A program made the translations under genes and the position numbers. From Sphingobium trunci (GTDB lineage: Bacteria; Pseudomonadota; Alphaproteobacteria; Sphingomonadales; Sphingomonadaceae), in NCBI RefSeq assembly GCF_022664535.1, contig NZ_JAKUJY010000007.1, forward strand, positions 62,001 through 126,000: a DNA stretch of 64,000 bases, written 5' to 3'. Within the stretch, counting starts at the first letter, position 1, and the number at the start of each line of letters is the position of its first letter. Positions 1 through 9,835 of the stretch are shown here, piece by piece. A model generated the notes under the pieces. That model saw nothing but the letters and a program-made list of their open reading frames with translations. It made no database searches and was not told where the DNA came from.

Positions 1-1326
1 CGCATCCCCGAACCGGTCGAGGAGATGTTGCAGGACATGCTCCAGGGCCATGAGGCGATCATCGTCGAGGTCGAGGGCTTTGTCGGCATCGGCGACCTGT
101 CCGGCGTGGTCGAGGAGGACCGGCCGGACCTGAAGTTCGAACCCTATGCCCCGCGCTTTCCGGAGCGCATCCGCGAATATGGCGGCGATTGCTTCGCCGC
201 GATCCGGGCGAAGGACATCGTCGTCCACCATCCCTATGAAGCCTTCGACGTGGTGGTTTCCTTCCTGAAACAGGCGGCATCCGACCCCGATGTCGTCGCG
301 ATCAAGCAGACGCTCTACCGCGCGGGCAAGCAGTCCGCGATCATCCGCGCCCTCATCGACGCGGCGGAGGCGGGCAAGTCCGTGACCGCCGTGGTCGAGC
401 TGAAGGCCCGCTTCGACGAGGAGCAGAACCTCATGTGGGCCGACGCGCTGGAACGCGCGGGCGTGCAGGTGGTCTATGGCTTCATCGACTGGAAGACCCA
501 TGCCAAGGTGTCGATGGTCGTCCGGCGGGAAGGGGGGCAGTTCCGCAGCTACTGCCATTTCGGCACCGGCAATTATCATCCGGTGACGGCGCGCATCTAT
601 ACCGATCTGAGCTTCTTCACCGCCGACCCGGCCTATGGCCGCGATGCCGCGGCGCTGTTCAACTACATCACCGGCTATGTCGAGCCGCAGCGGCTGGAAA
701 AGCTGGTCATGAGCCCGCGCGATCTGCGCAACCGCCTCTGCGAGCTGATCGACGCGGAGATAGAGCATGTCCGCGCCGGACGGCCGGGAACCATCTGGGC
801 GAAGATGAACTCGCTGGTCGATCCGGCGATCATGGAAAAACTCTATGCCGCCAGCAATGCGGGCGTGCAGATCGAACTGATCGTGCGCGGCATCTGCTGC
901 CTGCGGCCGGGCGTTCCGGGCATGTCGGAAAATATCCGGGTGAAGTCGGTCGTCGGCCGCTTCCTGGAACATAGCCGCATCACCGTGTTCGGCAACGGCA
1001 AGACCCTGCCCAACAATGGCGCCAAGGTCTTCATCAGTTCCGCCGACTGGATGCCGCGCAATTTCGACCGTCGCGTCGAGTTTCTGGCGCCGGTCGAGAA
1101 TCCGACCGTGCACGACCAGATACTGGACCAGGTCATGGTCGCCAACCTGATCGACACCGAACAGAGCTGGGTTCTGGACAGCGAGGGCCAATATAGCCGC
1201 GTGGAGGCGACCGACCGGCCGTTCAACCTGCACCGCTATTTCATGACCAACCCCTCGCTTTCGGGCCGGGGCGCGGCGCTCGACAGCGAGGCGGTTCCCA
1301 CCCTGCGCCTGCGCGGACGGGCCTGA
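1..1326 (+). CDS. ppk1: Polyphosphate kinase 1, C-terminal part (5' end outside window)
   Basis: Makes inorganic polyphosphate from ATP through a phosphohistidine intermediate. The frame is open from base 1 and runs 441 codons to a TGA, so the N-terminal domains lie to the left of the window. The two phospholipase-D-like catalytic halves are visible: THAKVSMV followed by HFGTGNYH (about nt 496-580) carries the histidine region of the active site, and [12 protein letters not shown] (about nt 967-1002) the second conserved histidine. The next gene, an exopolyphosphatase, starts 6 bases after the stop, so synthesis and breakdown of polyP are encoded together, as is common in alphaproteobacteria. 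Confidence 0.97.
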   Translation, partial: RIPEPVEEMLQDMLQGHEAIIVEVEGFVGIGDLSGVVEEDRPDLKFEPYAPRFPERIREYGGDCFAAIRAKDIVVHHPYEAFDVVVSFLKQAASDPDVVAIKQTLYRAGKQSAIIRALIDAAEAGKSVTAVVELKARFDEEQNLMWADALERAGVQVVYGFIDWKTHAKVSMVVRREGGQFRSYCHFGTGNYHPVTARIYTDLSFFTADPAYGRDAAALFNYITGYVEPQRLEKLVMSPRDLRNRLCELIDAEIEHVRAGRPGTIWAKMNSLVDPAIMEKLYAASNAGVQIELIVRGICCLRPGVPGMSENIRVKSVVGRFLEHSRITVFGNGKTLPNNGAKVFISSADWMPRNFDRRVEFLAPVENPTVHDQILDQVMVANLIDTEQSWVLDSEGQYSRVEATDRPFNLHRYFMTNPSLSGRGAALDSEAVPTLRLRGRA

Positions 1327-1332
1327 AGCCTC

Positions 1333-2847
1333 ATGAATTCGATGCTCAGTCAGGTCCGGGCCATCGCCGAAACGATGGCCACCTCCCCCCAGCATGCGCG
1401 GGCGCGGACGGCGATCATCGACATCGGCTCCAACAGCGTGCGCCTGGTCGTCTATGACGGGCCGCGCCGCATTCCCTTCATCCTCTTCAATGAAAAGGTG
1501 ATGGCGGGGCTGGGCGCGTCGCTCGGCAGGACCGGGCGGATCGAGGCCGATGCCATGGATCGCGGCCTGCGCGCGGTGGGGCGCTTCGCCCATCTGTGCC
1601 GCGAAATGCAGGTGGACGAGGTGCGCTGCGTCGCCACCGCCGCCGTGCGCGACGCGGAAAATGGCGCGGACTTCATTGCGCGGGCGGCCGCCATGGGCCT
1701 CACCGTCGAGCTGCTCACCGGCGCGCAGGAGGCGATCGCGGCGGCGCATGGCGTGCTGTCGGGCATTCCCGGCGCGGACGGCATCGTCGGCGACCTGGGC
1801 GGCGGCAGCCTGGAACTGGCGCGGGTGCGCGACGGCGCCGTGCATGAGACGGTTTCGCTGCCGCTGGGCGTGCTGCGCCTGCCGCAGATCCGCGCCAAGG
1901 GGCCGGGCGCGCTGGAACGGCAGGTCAAGAAGATGCTCGCCAAGGCGGGCTGGGCGGGGGAACCGGACCTGCCCTTCTACATGGTCGGCGGTTCATGGCG
2001 CGCCCTGGCCCGGTTCGACATGGAATCGACCCATTTCCCGCTGCCGGTCATGCATCAATATGAAATGACCGCCGCCCGGGCCGAACAATTGACGCGCAGC
2101 CTGTCCCATGTGGACAAGGCGCGTTTCAAGGAGATACCGCAGATCACCGGATCGCGCGTGCCGACGCTTCCCGATGCGGCGGCGCTGCTGTCGGTCATCG
2201 TGCGGCAGTTGAAGGCGAGCCGGCTGGTGGTGTCGGCCTATGGCCTGCGCGAGGGGCTGCTCTATGGCGACCTGCCGCCGGAGATACGGCAACATGACCC
2301 GCTGCTGGTCGCGGCCGAGGCGGAAGGGGAGGCGCAGGCGCGCTTTTCCGGCCATGGCGACATGATCGAACGCTGGATCGCGCCCCTGTTCCTGGAGGAT
2401 GGCAGTGCCTGGCGGCGGATTCGCCGTGCCGCCTGCCTGCTGGCCGATGTGGGCTGGCGCGCCAATCCCGATTTCCGGTCGGAGCGCGGCGTCGAGATCG
2501 CGCTGCACAGCAATTGGGTCGGCATCACGGCGGCCGAGCGGGCGATGCTGGCGCAGGCCCTGCACAGCAATTTCGGCGGCGGCATATCGACGCCGCCGGG
2601 GATCGAGCGGCTCGCCCCGCCCGAGGCGCTCAAGCGGGCGATGCTGTGGGGGCTGGCGATCCGGCTGGGGCAAAGGCTGTCGGGCGGGGTCGAGGGACCG
2701 TTGCTGGCGTCGCGGCTGGAGATGGAGGGCGACGTGCTGGAACTTCGCCTGCGCGGTGTGGACGCCGATCTGTTCGGCGAGGCGGTCGAACGGCGGCAGC
2801 GGCAATTGGCGCAGGCCATGGGGGTGAAATACCGGCTCGCCTGGTGA
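1333..2847 (+). CDS. ppx: Exopolyphosphatase / Ppx-GppA family phosphatase
   Basis: Hydrolyses terminal phosphates of polyphosphate; some members also act on pppGpp. The 504-residue protein has the ASKHA ATPase-fold signature IDIGSNSVRLVVYD at about residues 29-42, and VGDLGGGSLELARV at about residues 152-165 for the second phosphate-binding loop. The C-terminal third (from about residue 330) fits the HD-like helical domain seen in long Ppx proteins. The ATG lies 6 bases after the ppk1 stop; a second in-frame ATG follows three codons later (MNSM), so the start may shift slightly. It probably shares the ppk1 transcript. Confidence 0.93.
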   Translation: MNSMLSQVRAIAETMATSPQHARARTAIIDIGSNSVRLVVYDGPRRIPFILFNEKVMAGLGASLGRTGRIEADAMDRGLRAVGRFAHLCREMQVDEVRCVATAAVRDAENGADFIARAAAMGLTVELLTGAQEAIAAAHGVLSGIPGADGIVGDLGGGSLELARVRDGAVHETVSLPLGVLRLPQIRAKGPGALERQVKKMLAKAGWAGEPDLPFYMVGGSWRALARFDMESTHFPLPVMHQYEMTAARAEQLTRSLSHVDKARFKEIPQITGSRVPTLPDAAALLSVIVRQLKASRLVVSAYGLREGLLYGDLPPEIRQHDPLLVAAEAEGEAQARFSGHGDMIERWIAPLFLEDGSAWRRIRRAACLLADVGWRANPDFRSERGVEIALHSNWVGITAAERAMLAQALHSNFGGGISTPPGIERLAPPEALKRAMLWGLAIRLGQRLSGGVEGPLLASRLEMEGDVLELRLRGVDADLFGEAVERRQRQLAQAMGVKYRLAW

Positions 2848-2979
2848 CGGCTTTGGGTGGAGGCGGACGTCGTTTCTCTCCTTCCGTCTGCCGGAGGGGG
2901 ATGTCTGGGCTGGGCCAAAACCCGCCTATTCCCTTCCCTCTCTCTTCCCACCTTGCCGAAATCCCGTTAAGTCCCGGCC

Positions 2980-3651
2980 ATGGCTTCCCATTCCGCGCCC
3001 ATTGCGCGTTCGCTCTTCGTCTTTTCGATCTTCTACGGCGGCATGGTCTGCATAGCCGGCGTGCTGGGCAACAAGCAGGTGACGCTGGGGCCGCTGTCCG
3101 CGATCGGGCCGTGGTTCGGCCTGGGTCCGCTGGCGGTGGAGGCAGGCATTTTCGCCTTCCTGCTGCTGGTGACGATTTCCAGCGCCGTCGCCGAACTGCA
3201 TGGCCGGGCGGTCGCCAACCGGCTGGTGCGGTTCGGGTTCCTGCCGCTGATCGCCTCCATCCTGTTGTCGATCATCGTCCTGTCGGTTCCGGCGGCAGGG
3301 GACATGGACCCGGCGCGGCGCGACGCCTTCGCGCTGATGATGGGCGGCACGCCGCGGATCTGGCTGGGCGGGATCATCGCCTATGGCGTTTCGCAGACGC
3401 TGAACGTCACCCTGTTCGCGGCGCTGAAGGGGCGGGAGGGCGGCCGGCTGCTCTGGCTGCGGGCGGCGGTGGCGAGCATGCTGTCGCAGGTCGCCGACAC
3501 GCTGCTGTTCGTTTCCATCGCCTTCTACGGCGTGTTCCCGATCGGCGGGCTGTTGCTGGGACAGATGCTGGCGAAGGTGACGCTCTCGGCGATTTTCGTG
3601 CCGCCGGTCATCTATGCGCTGGTGGCGCTGGGGCGGCGCCTGGACCGCTAA
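2980..3651 (+). CDS. Queuosine precursor transporter (YhhQ/VUT family)
   Basis: A 223-residue, strongly hydrophobic inner-membrane protein with about six predicted membrane spans. It matches the YhhQ/DUF165 family, which imports preQ0/preQ1 for queuosine tRNA modification. Family-like features are the FYGGMVCIAGVLGNK segment in the first span, the SSAVAELHGR motif after span two, and a polar DTLLFVSIAFYGVFP stretch in a late span. It stands alone on its strand between ppx and argB with more than 100 bases upstream, so it probably has its own promoter. The exact substrate is inferred from the family only. Confidence 0.85.
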   Translation: MASHSAPIARSLFVFSIFYGGMVCIAGVLGNKQVTLGPLSAIGPWFGLGPLAVEAGIFAFLLLVTISSAVAELHGRAVANRLVRFGFLPLIASILLSIIVLSVPAAGDMDPARRDAFALMMGGTPRIWLGGIIAYGVSQTLNVTLFAALKGREGGRLLWLRAAVASMLSQVADTLLFVSIAFYGVFPIGGLLLGQMLAKVTLSAIFVPPVIYALVALGRRLDR

Positions 3652-3676
3652 CTTGCGGTAGCGCGCAGACTCGCCT

Positions 3677-4594
3677 ATGCGCCCGCGCATGAACAGCAAG
3701 CACGCCCCCGATCCGGCGCTCCTCGCCAAGGCCGAAACCCTCGTCGAGGCATTGCCCTATATGCAGCGCTATGCGGGCAAGACCTTCGTGGTGAAATATG
3801 GCGGCCATGCCATGGGCGACCCGGAGGCGGCGCGCGATTTCGCCGAGGATGTGGTGCTGATGAAGGCGGTCGGCATCAATGTCGTCGTCGTCCATGGCGG
3901 CGGCCCGCAGATCGGCGCGATGCTCAAGAAACTGGGCGTCGAATCGCAGTTCGTGGGCGGCCTGCGCGTCACCGACAAGGAAACCGCGCAGATCGCGGAG
4001 ATGGTGCTGGCCGGTTCGATCAACAAGGAAATCGTCGGCTGGATCAGCGGCGCGGGCGGCCGGGCGGTCGGCATATCCGGCAAGGATGGCGGCCTTGTCC
4101 TGTGCGAAAAGGTGCTGGGCAAGCGGGAGGCCGATCCCAATTCGGGGATCGAGCGCAATGTCGACCTGGGTTTCGTCGGCGATCCGGTGAAGGTCGACCG
4201 GCGCATCCTCGATACGCTGACGCAGGACGGGATCATCCCGGTGGTTGCCCCGGTGGGCATCGGCGCGGACGGCCACACCTATAATGTCAATGCCGACACC
4301 ATGGCGGGCGCCATCGCGGCGGAACTGGGCGCGTCGCGCTTCTTCCTGCTGACCGACGTGGCGGGCGTGCTGGACAAGCAGGGCCAGTTGATGACCGACC
4401 TCGACCCCGAAGCGATCCGGGGGCTGGAAGCCGACGGCACCATCAGCGGCGGCATGATCCCGAAGCTCGAAACCTGCGTGCGCGCGATCGAGGGCGGGGT
4501 GGACGCCGCCGTCATTCTCGACGGCCGGGTGCCGCATGCGATGCTGCTGGAAATCTTCACCGATCGCGGCGCGGGAACCCTGGTCCGCCGCTAA
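3677..4594 (+). CDS. argB: Acetylglutamate kinase
   Basis: Phosphorylates N-acetyl-L-glutamate in the second step of arginine biosynthesis, in the cytoplasm. The 305-residue protein has the amino-acid-kinase fold motifs [10 protein letters not shown] near residue 35 and [14 protein letters not shown] near residue 74, and the substrate/ATP region [17 protein letters not shown] near residue 205. The C-terminal [10 protein letters not shown] is typical of ArgB. A second in-frame ATG (MNSKHAPD) five codons in is an equally possible start. No other arg gene is adjacent. Confidence 0.96.
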   Translation: MRPRMNSKHAPDPALLAKAETLVEALPYMQRYAGKTFVVKYGGHAMGDPEAARDFAEDVVLMKAVGINVVVVHGGGPQIGAMLKKLGVESQFVGGLRVTDKETAQIAEMVLAGSINKEIVGWISGAGGRAVGISGKDGGLVLCEKVLGKREADPNSGIERNVDLGFVGDPVKVDRRILDTLTQDGIIPVVAPVGIGADGHTYNVNADTMAGAIAAELGASRFFLLTDVAGVLDKQGQLMTDLDPEAIRGLEADGTISGGMIPKLETCVRAIEGGVDAAVILDGRVPHAMLLEIFTDRGAGTLVRR

Positions 4595-4678
4595 GGCGGA
4601 TTGGGACCCTCCGCCTTCCATCCCGTCCCTTCTCCATCAAATCTGGCGCTATGGCTTGTCCCGCGCCGCCTCCCTCGG

Positions 4679-4699
4679 CTAGAGCGGATTGCAATCAAT
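4679..4699 (+). repeat. Partial CTAGAGC-type intergenic repeat end
   Basis: The short stretch CTAGAGCGGATTGCAATCAA begins with the CTAGAGCGG terminus that also bounds the larger repeat at 36473-36630. Only the end sequence is shared, so this may be a relic or coincidence. Confidence 0.3.
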
Positions 4700-4710
4700 T
4701 CGGAGACCGC

Positions 4711-5001
4711 ATGGCCTACGCCCTCTATCAGATCATCGTCATCCTGCTCGATGTGCTGTGGTGGATCATCATCATTCAGGCCATCATGAGCTGGCTGATC
4801 GCCTTCAATGTCGTCAATCTTTCCAATGATTTCGTGCGCACCGTCATGGTCGCGCTGGATCGGATGACGGCGCCCATCTACAATCCGATCCGGCGGATAC
4901 TGCCCGATCTGGGGGCGCTCGACCTGTCGCCCATGGTGGTGTTGCTGGGCATATTGATCGTCCGCCAGGCCATATTGCCGCCGCTGTTCGGGCTGGTGTG
5001 A
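4711..5001 (+). CDS. YggT family membrane protein
   Basis: A 96-residue inner-membrane protein with two hydrophobic segments (about residues 5-30 and 70-92), matching the YggT/Ycf19 family, which is associated with membrane protein or osmotic functions and cell division in different bacteria. The start at 4711 follows a GGAG motif; an upstream in-frame ATG at 4651 would add a non-hydrophobic 20-residue leader and is less likely. Its TGA overlaps the GTG of the next gene by four bases (GTGA), so translation of the two is probably coupled. The yggT/DUF167 pairing is widespread in proteobacteria. Confidence 0.88.
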   Translation: MAYALYQIIVILLDVLWWIIIIQAIMSWLIAFNVVNLSNDFVRTVMVALDRMTAPIYNPIRRILPDLGALDLSPMVVLLGILIVRQAILPPLFGLV

Positions 5002-5327
5002 CGGTCTTCGTCCGGGACGGCGGCGATCTGATCCTGTCCGTCCGGTTGACGCCGGGCGCGACGAAAGAGCAGATCGGTGGCGTCTGGACGGATGAGAAGG
5101 GCGCGGAGTGGATGAGCGCGCGGGTGCGCGCCGTGCCGGAAAAGGGCCGGGCCAACACCGCGCTGATCGCCCTGCTGGGCAAGCGCCTGGATTGGCCGCG
5201 CAGCGCGATTTCGCTGGAATCGGGCGACACCAACCGGCTAAAGCGGCTGCGGATCAAGGGCGGCGGCGAAGCGTTGGCGTATCGCCGGCTCTGCGCCATT
5301 ATCGAACAACAGGGTGAAGCATCATGA
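4998..5327 (+). CDS. DUF167 (YggU) family protein
   Basis: A 109-residue small basic cytoplasmic protein of the DUF167/YggU family, function unknown. Visible family features are the [16 protein letters not shown] opening and the [16 protein letters not shown] segment. The start is GTG within the GTGA overlap with yggT, and the TGA forms an ATGA overlap with folD. It is the second link of a chain of overlapping genes that runs to marC. Confidence 0.88.
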   Translation: MTVFVRDGGDLILSVRLTPGATKEQIGGVWTDEKGAEWMSARVRAVPEKGRANTALIALLGKRLDWPRSAISLESGDTNRLKRLRIKGGGEALAYRRLCAIIEQQGEAS

Positions 5328-6217
5328 CCATCGGCAAGATCATTGACGGCAAGGCGTTCGCCGAGACGCTTCGCGGCAAGGTTGCGGACGGCGTTGCCGC
5401 TTTCGTCGAAAAGGCCGGGCGCAAGCCGGGCCTCGCCGTCGTGCTGGTGGGCGAGGACCCGGCCAGCTCCGTCTATGTCCGCAACAAGGGCAAGATGACC
5501 GTCGCCGTCGGCATGGAAAGCATGGAATTCAAGCTCCCGGCCAGCATCGGCGAGGAGGAGCTGCTCGATCTGGTCGAGGAACTGAATGCGGACGAGCGGG
5601 TGGACGGCATCCTCGTCCAGTTGCCGCTGCCCGCCCATATCAACGAAGCCTCCGTGATCGGCACGATCGATCCGGCCAAGGATGTGGACGGTTTCCACGT
5701 CGTCAATTCCGGCCTGCTGGCGACGGGGCAGGAGGCGCTGGTGCCCTGCACGCCGCTGGGCTGCATCATGCTGCTGAAGGATGAGCTGGGCGACCTGTCC
5801 GGCATGGAGGCGGTGGTGGTCGGCCGCTCCAATATCGTCGGCAAGCCGATGGCGCAGCTTCTGCTGGCGGAAAATTGCACCGTCACCATCGCCCACAGCC
5901 GCACCCGCGACATCGCCTCGGTCGTGCATCGCGCCGATATCGTCGTGGCGGCGGTGGGCCGCGCCGAAATGGTGAAGGGCGAATGGATCAAGCCCGGCGC
6001 GACGGTGATCGACGTCGGCATCAACCGCGTCACCGATACGGAGGATGGCAAGAGCCGGATCGTCGGCGATGTCGCCACGGCGGAGGCGCTGGCCCATGTC
6101 CGCGCGATCACGCCGGTGCCGGGCGGGGTCGGGCCGATGACCATCGCGGTGCTGCTGCGCAACACGCTGGTTGCCGCCCATGCGCGCGCGGGGCTGCCCA
6201 GGCCGGAGGGGCTGTGA
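5324..6217 (+). CDS. folD: Bifunctional methylenetetrahydrofolate dehydrogenase/cyclohydrolase
   Basis: Interconverts 5,10-methylene-THF, methenyl-THF and 10-formyl-THF, supplying one-carbon units for purines and formyl-methionine. The 297-residue length is normal. Motifs include [14 protein letters not shown] with the catalytic lysine (about residues 50-63), [13 protein letters not shown] (about 101-113), DVDGFH, the NADP site [16 protein letters not shown] and the C-terminal [12 protein letters not shown]. The start ATG overlaps the stop of DUF167 (ATGA), and its TGA overlaps the GTG of the next gene. Confidence 0.98.
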   Translation: MTIGKIIDGKAFAETLRGKVADGVAAFVEKAGRKPGLAVVLVGEDPASSVYVRNKGKMTVAVGMESMEFKLPASIGEEELLDLVEELNADERVDGILVQLPLPAHINEASVIGTIDPAKDVDGFHVVNSGLLATGQEALVPCTPLGCIMLLKDELGDLSGMEAVVVGRSNIVGKPMAQLLLAENCTVTIAHSRTRDIASVVHRADIVVAAVGRAEMVKGEWIKPGATVIDVGINRVTDTEDGKSRIVGDVATAEALAHVRAITPVPGGVGPMTIAVLLRNTLVAAHARAGLPRPEGL

Positions 6218-6888
6218 AGGCACGCGCCGCGCTCCTGGGCCTGGGCGCGCTGGCGCTGGTGGCTGCCAAGCCGCCGATGCGCTTCCAGCCCGATCCCAGT
6301 TCCGTCATCGCGGCCGAATTGGCCTTCAACCGGCTGGCGCAGGACAAGGGGCAATGGACCGCCTTTCGCGCCACCGCCGCCGAGGACGCGGTGATGTTCG
6401 TGCCGCAGCGGGTGCTGGCCCGGCAGTGGCTCAAGGGCCGCGCCGATCCGCCCGCACCGGTGACCTGGGCGCCGTCCATCGTCTATGTGTCCTGCGACGG
6501 CAATCTGGCGGCGAGCACGGGCAACTGGCAGCGGCCGGACGGTTCCGTCGGCTATTTCACCACTATCTGGCGGCGCGACAAGAAGGGCGACTGGAAGTGG
6601 ATCATGGACCATGGCGACAAGCTCGCCAGTCCGCGCCCCGCACCGGATTTCCTGACCGGCAAGGTCGCGACCTGCAAGCGGCGCGGGCCTGGAGAGGGCG
6701 CGCCTATGGCCGGCCCGCCACCCGGATCAAGGCCCGCCAAGGGCGCCGTGCCGCCTGCTGCCGGGGATGAGAGCCTGACCTGGAGCGCCGATGTCGCCAC
6801 CGACGGCAGCCGCCGCGTGACCGTGCGCCTGTGGAACGGTTCGGACTATGAGACGGTGATCGACGACAGGGTCGCGGCGGGCGCATGA
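6214..6888 (+). CDS. Secreted NTF2-like (DUF4440-type) protein
   Basis: A 224-residue protein of unknown function. Starting at the GTG that overlaps the folD stop, it opens with a lysine-arginine start and a hydrophobic run ([13 protein letters not shown]), i.e. a signal peptide. Residues about 30-145 resemble the cone-shaped NTF2-like domain found in DUF4440 proteins ([37 protein letters not shown]). After a proline/glycine-rich linker comes a short beta-rich tail ([14 protein letters not shown]-like). No catalytic residues can be assigned. The last ATGA overlaps marC. The reading frame continues upstream antisense-free inside folD, but the overlapped GTG is the only start giving a signal peptide. 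Confidence 0.75.
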   Translation: MKARAALLGLGALALVAAKPPMRFQPDPSSVIAAELAFNRLAQDKGQWTAFRATAAEDAVMFVPQRVLARQWLKGRADPPAPVTWAPSIVYVSCDGNLAASTGNWQRPDGSVGYFTTIWRRDKKGDWKWIMDHGDKLASPRPAPDFLTGKVATCKRRGPGEGAPMAGPPPGSRPAKGAVPPAAGDESLTWSADVATDGSRRVTVRLWNGSDYETVIDDRVAAGA

Positions 6889-7502
6889 CGGAACTGTTCA
6901 TTTCCGCCTTCGTCACCCTGTTCGTGGTGATCGATCCGCCCGGTTGCGCCCCCATCTATGCCAGCCTGACGACCGGGGCCTCCATGGCCCAGCGGCGGTC
7001 GATGGCGATCCGGGCCGTGGGCATCGCGGCGGCGATCCTGCTGCTCTTCGCCTTGTGGGGCAAGCAATTGCTCGGCGTGCTGGGGATCGCGCTGGACAGT
7101 TTCCGCATCGCCGGCGGGATCATGCTGTTCATCATCGCCATGGACATGGTGTTCGAAAAGCGCACCCAGCGGCGCGAGGACAGGGCGCACAAGATCGCGG
7201 AAACCCCGGAGATCGAGGATGTGTCGGTCTTTCCGATGGCGATGCCGATGATCGCCGGGCCGGGTTCGATCGCCACCGTCATGCTGCTGATGTCGCGGGC
7301 GGAGGGGCTTTCCGAACGGCTGGTGGTGATCGGCGCGGTGGTGGTGACGCTGCTGCTGATGCTGGGGTCGCTGCTCGCGGCCGGGCCGATCATGGCGCTG
7401 CTGGGCGCCAAGATCGAGGCGGTCATCACCCGGCTGCTGGGCGTGCTGCTGGCCGCGCTCGCCGCGCAGTTCGTGATCGACGGGCTGAAGGCGAGCTTCT
7501 AG
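6885..7502 (+). CDS. MarC family integral membrane protein
   Basis: A 205-residue protein with about six membrane spans, of the MarC/UPF0056 family. Despite the name, members are not shown to cause multiple antibiotic resistance; function is unknown. Characteristic parts are the N-terminal FVTLFVVIDPPGCAPIY, the mid-protein SVFPMAMPMIAGPGSIATVM and a C-terminal AAQFVIDGLK. Its ATG sits in an ATGA overlap, ending the yggT-DUF167-folD-NTF2-marC run. Confidence 0.92.
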   Translation: MTELFISAFVTLFVVIDPPGCAPIYASLTTGASMAQRRSMAIRAVGIAAAILLLFALWGKQLLGVLGIALDSFRIAGGIMLFIIAMDMVFEKRTQRREDRAHKIAETPEIEDVSVFPMAMPMIAGPGSIATVMLLMSRAEGLSERLVVIGAVVVTLLLMLGSLLAAGPIMALLGAKIEAVITRLLGVLLAALAAQFVIDGLKASF

Positions 7503-7533
7503 CTGGCCTCGCCGATTCATGGCGGATTTGCCA

Positions 7534-7563
7534 ATCCTCCCCACGCGATCGCGCAGGGAGGAT
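7534..7563. terminator. Inverted repeat between convergent genes, possible terminator
   Basis: ATCCTCCC and GGGAGGAT form an 8-bp stem around a 14-base loop that itself contains CGCGATCGCG. It sits between the convergent marC and OmpA-like genes. There is no T-run, so it is at best a factor-assisted or bidirectional stop. Confidence 0.35.
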
Positions 7564-7595
7564 GTCGGAAGGAGCAAAGTCGGGCCGGCGCAGCC

Positions 7596-8276
7596 TCAGC
7601 TGCGCACGTCCTGCTCCGTCACCGGCGCGATCTTGATTTCGACGCGACGGTTGGCGGCCTTGCCCTCGGCGGTGGCATTGGACGCGATCGGCTGGGTCTC
7701 GCCGAAGCCGCGGGTGGCGATGCGCGCCGACTGCACGCCATGGCTGGTCAGATAATCGCCGACCGCCTGGGCGCGGCGTTCGGACAGCGCCTGGTTATAG
7801 GCGTCGGTGCCGTCGCTGTCGGTATGGCCGTACACGTCGATATAGGTTTTGGGATATTGCGCCAGGACCGAGGCCACATCGTTCAGCGTCGGCTGGAATT
7901 GCGGCTGCACGGCGGAACTGTCGGTCGCGAAGGTAATGCCCGATGGCATGCGCAGCACCAGATTGTCGCCGTCGCGGATCACGTCCACGCCGCTGCCGGC
8001 GGTTTGTTCGCGCAGCTTGCGTTCCTGCGCGTCCATATAGGCGCCGATGCCCGCGCCCGCGACCGCGCCGATGCCCGCGCCCAATATCTTTTCGGTGCGG
8101 TCATGCCGTCCGCCGACCAGGTCGCCCAGCAGATAGCCGCCCAGCGCGCCGCCGATGCCGCCGATCGCCGCCTTGGAAATGGTGCGGTTGCCCGTATTCG
8201 GGTCAGTGGTGCAGGCGGTGGTGGCCAGCATGGCTGCCAGACCGGCTGCGCCCATGATGCGATGCAGATTTCGCAT
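7596..8276 (-). CDS. OmpA family lipoprotein with glycine zipper
   Basis: A 226-residue envelope protein that probably links the outer membrane to peptidoglycan. Signal peptide with a cysteine at residue 22 (AMLATTAC), an imperfect lipobox. Residues about 34-80 hold a glycine-zipper segment (AIGGIGGALGGYLLG, GAGIGAVAGAGIGAYMD). The C-terminal OmpA domain (about 105-218) has FATDSSAVQPQF, VYGHTDSDGTDAYNQALSERRA and NRRVEI, which carry the diaminopimelate-binding aspartate and arginine. It stands alone, divergent from the CorC-like gene. Confidence 0.93.
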   Translation of the reverse strand: MRNLHRIMGAAGLAAMLATTACTTDPNTGNRTISKAAIGGIGGALGGYLLGDLVGGRHDRTEKILGAGIGAVAGAGIGAYMDAQERKLREQTAGSGVDVIRDGDNLVLRMPSGITFATDSSAVQPQFQPTLNDVASVLAQYPKTYIDVYGHTDSDGTDAYNQALSERRAQAVGDYLTSHGVQSARIATRGFGETQPIASNATAEGKAANRRVEIKIAPVTEQDVRS

Positions 8277-8430
8277 GGATTTTCATTCCCTTTCTCTCGT
8301 GCGTCCGACAACGACGGATGCATGCCCAATGGTCGAGTGCGGGTCTTTGTTCCACAAGCGAACTGAACTGCGGATGATGGGACGGTTGTGAAATTGTAAG
8401 AATCAAGGTTATAGATGGCCGCCGACCACC

Positions 8431-9747
8431 ATGGCCAATATCCCCCCGCACGCTCCGACGCCCTTTCCCTGGGTCGACATCATCATCATTCTGGCGCTCG
8501 TCGCGCTGAATGGCCTGTTCGCCATGTCCGAACTGGCGATCGTATCCGCCCGCAAGCCGCGCCTTCAGGCGATGGAGAAAACCGGGCGCCGCGGGGCCAG
8601 GTCGGCGCTGGCAGCGGCGGCCGACCCCGGCAAGTTCCTGTCCACCGTGCAGATCGGCATCACCCTGATCGGCATCGTCGCGGGCGCCTATTCGGGCGCG
8701 AGCCTTGGCGGACCGACGGGGGAGCGGCTCCAGATGCTGGGCCTGTCGCCGCATGTGGCGCAGAATGTGGGCTTCGCGCTGGTGATCGGCCTCACCACCT
8801 ATGCCTCGCTGATCGTCGGCGAGCTGGTGCCCAAGCAATTCGCCCTGCGCGCCCCGGAATCGATTGCCGTGCTGGTCGCGGGACCGATGCTGTGGCTGGC
8901 GAAGATCACCGCGCCGATCGTCTGGGTGCTGGACGGATCGAGCGCGCTGATCTTCCGCCTGCTCGGCCTGACCCGTGAATCGGAGAATCAGGTGACGGCG
9001 GAGGAACTGCACCTGATCGTGGCGGAGGCGAGCAAGTCCGGCGTGATCGAGGAAAGCGAGCGCGCCATCATTTCCGGCGTCGTGCGCCTGGCCGACCGCC
9101 CGGTCCGCGAAGTGATGACCCAGCGCATGGATGTCGACTGGATCGACATCGGCGCGGACGAGGAGGCGATCCGCGCCAAGCTGCTCGCCACCCCCCACAC
9201 CCGCCTGCCGGTGGGCCGGGGCACGGTGGAGGAGATTATCGGCGTCGTGCAGGCGCGCGACATCATGACCGCCCTGTTCCGGGGCGAGGGGCTGAACCTG
9301 GAGGCGCTGATGCGCAAGGTGGAGGTCGTGCCCGATCAGGTCGACGCCATGGACGCGCTGGAGGTGCTGCGCCGCGCCGAAGTGCCGATGGTGATGGTCC
9401 ATGACGAATATGGCCATTTCGAGGGGATTGCGACACCCGCCGACCTGTTGTCGGCCATTGCGGGGCATTTCGTATCCGACCTCGACAGCGCGGACGAGCC
9501 GGACCTGGTCGAGCGCGAGGATGGCAGCCTGCTGGTATCGGGCCAGATGCCGATGGACCTGCTGGCCGAGCGGATCGGCATCGATCTGCCGGAGGATCGC
9601 GATTATGCGACCGTTGCGGGCCATACGCTCTGGCTGATGAAGCGGCTGCCCGAAGTCGGCGACTATATCGACGATCAGGGCTGGCGGTTCGAGGTGGTCG
9701 ACATGGACGGACGCAAGATCGACAAGCTGCTCGTCGCCGAGCGCTGA
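8431..9747 (+). CDS. HlyC/CorC (CNNM-like) family membrane protein
   Basis: A 438-residue protein with the CNNM transmembrane domain (DUF21, about residues 10-205, beginning DIIIILALVALNGLFAMSELA), two CBS domains (about 215-340, starting VMTQRMDVDWIDI) and a C-terminal CorC_HlyC domain (about 355-436, PEVGDYIDDQGWRFEVVDMDG). The family is linked to Mg2+/Co2+ efflux or homeostasis; annotation as hemolysin is historical. It is transcribed away from the OmpA-like gene across a 154-base divergent region. Confidence 0.9.
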   Translation: MANIPPHAPTPFPWVDIIIILALVALNGLFAMSELAIVSARKPRLQAMEKTGRRGARSALAAAADPGKFLSTVQIGITLIGIVAGAYSGASLGGPTGERLQMLGLSPHVAQNVGFALVIGLTTYASLIVGELVPKQFALRAPESIAVLVAGPMLWLAKITAPIVWVLDGSSALIFRLLGLTRESENQVTAEELHLIVAEASKSGVIEESERAIISGVVRLADRPVREVMTQRMDVDWIDIGADEEAIRAKLLATPHTRLPVGRGTVEEIIGVVQARDIMTALFRGEGLNLEALMRKVEVVPDQVDAMDALEVLRRAEVPMVMVHDEYGHFEGIATPADLLSAIAGHFVSDLDSADEPDLVEREDGSLLVSGQMPMDLLAERIGIDLPEDRDYATVAGHTLWLMKRLPEVGDYIDDQGWRFEVVDMDGRKIDKLLVAER

Positions 9748-9835
9748 TCGCTGCGCTGCGGGCGGCCCGCCCACCGCCCAGGCTGGCGGAGATGCCGTGG
9801 CGGGCCGGCCTGCTGAACGCCCGGAAGGCGGCGGC

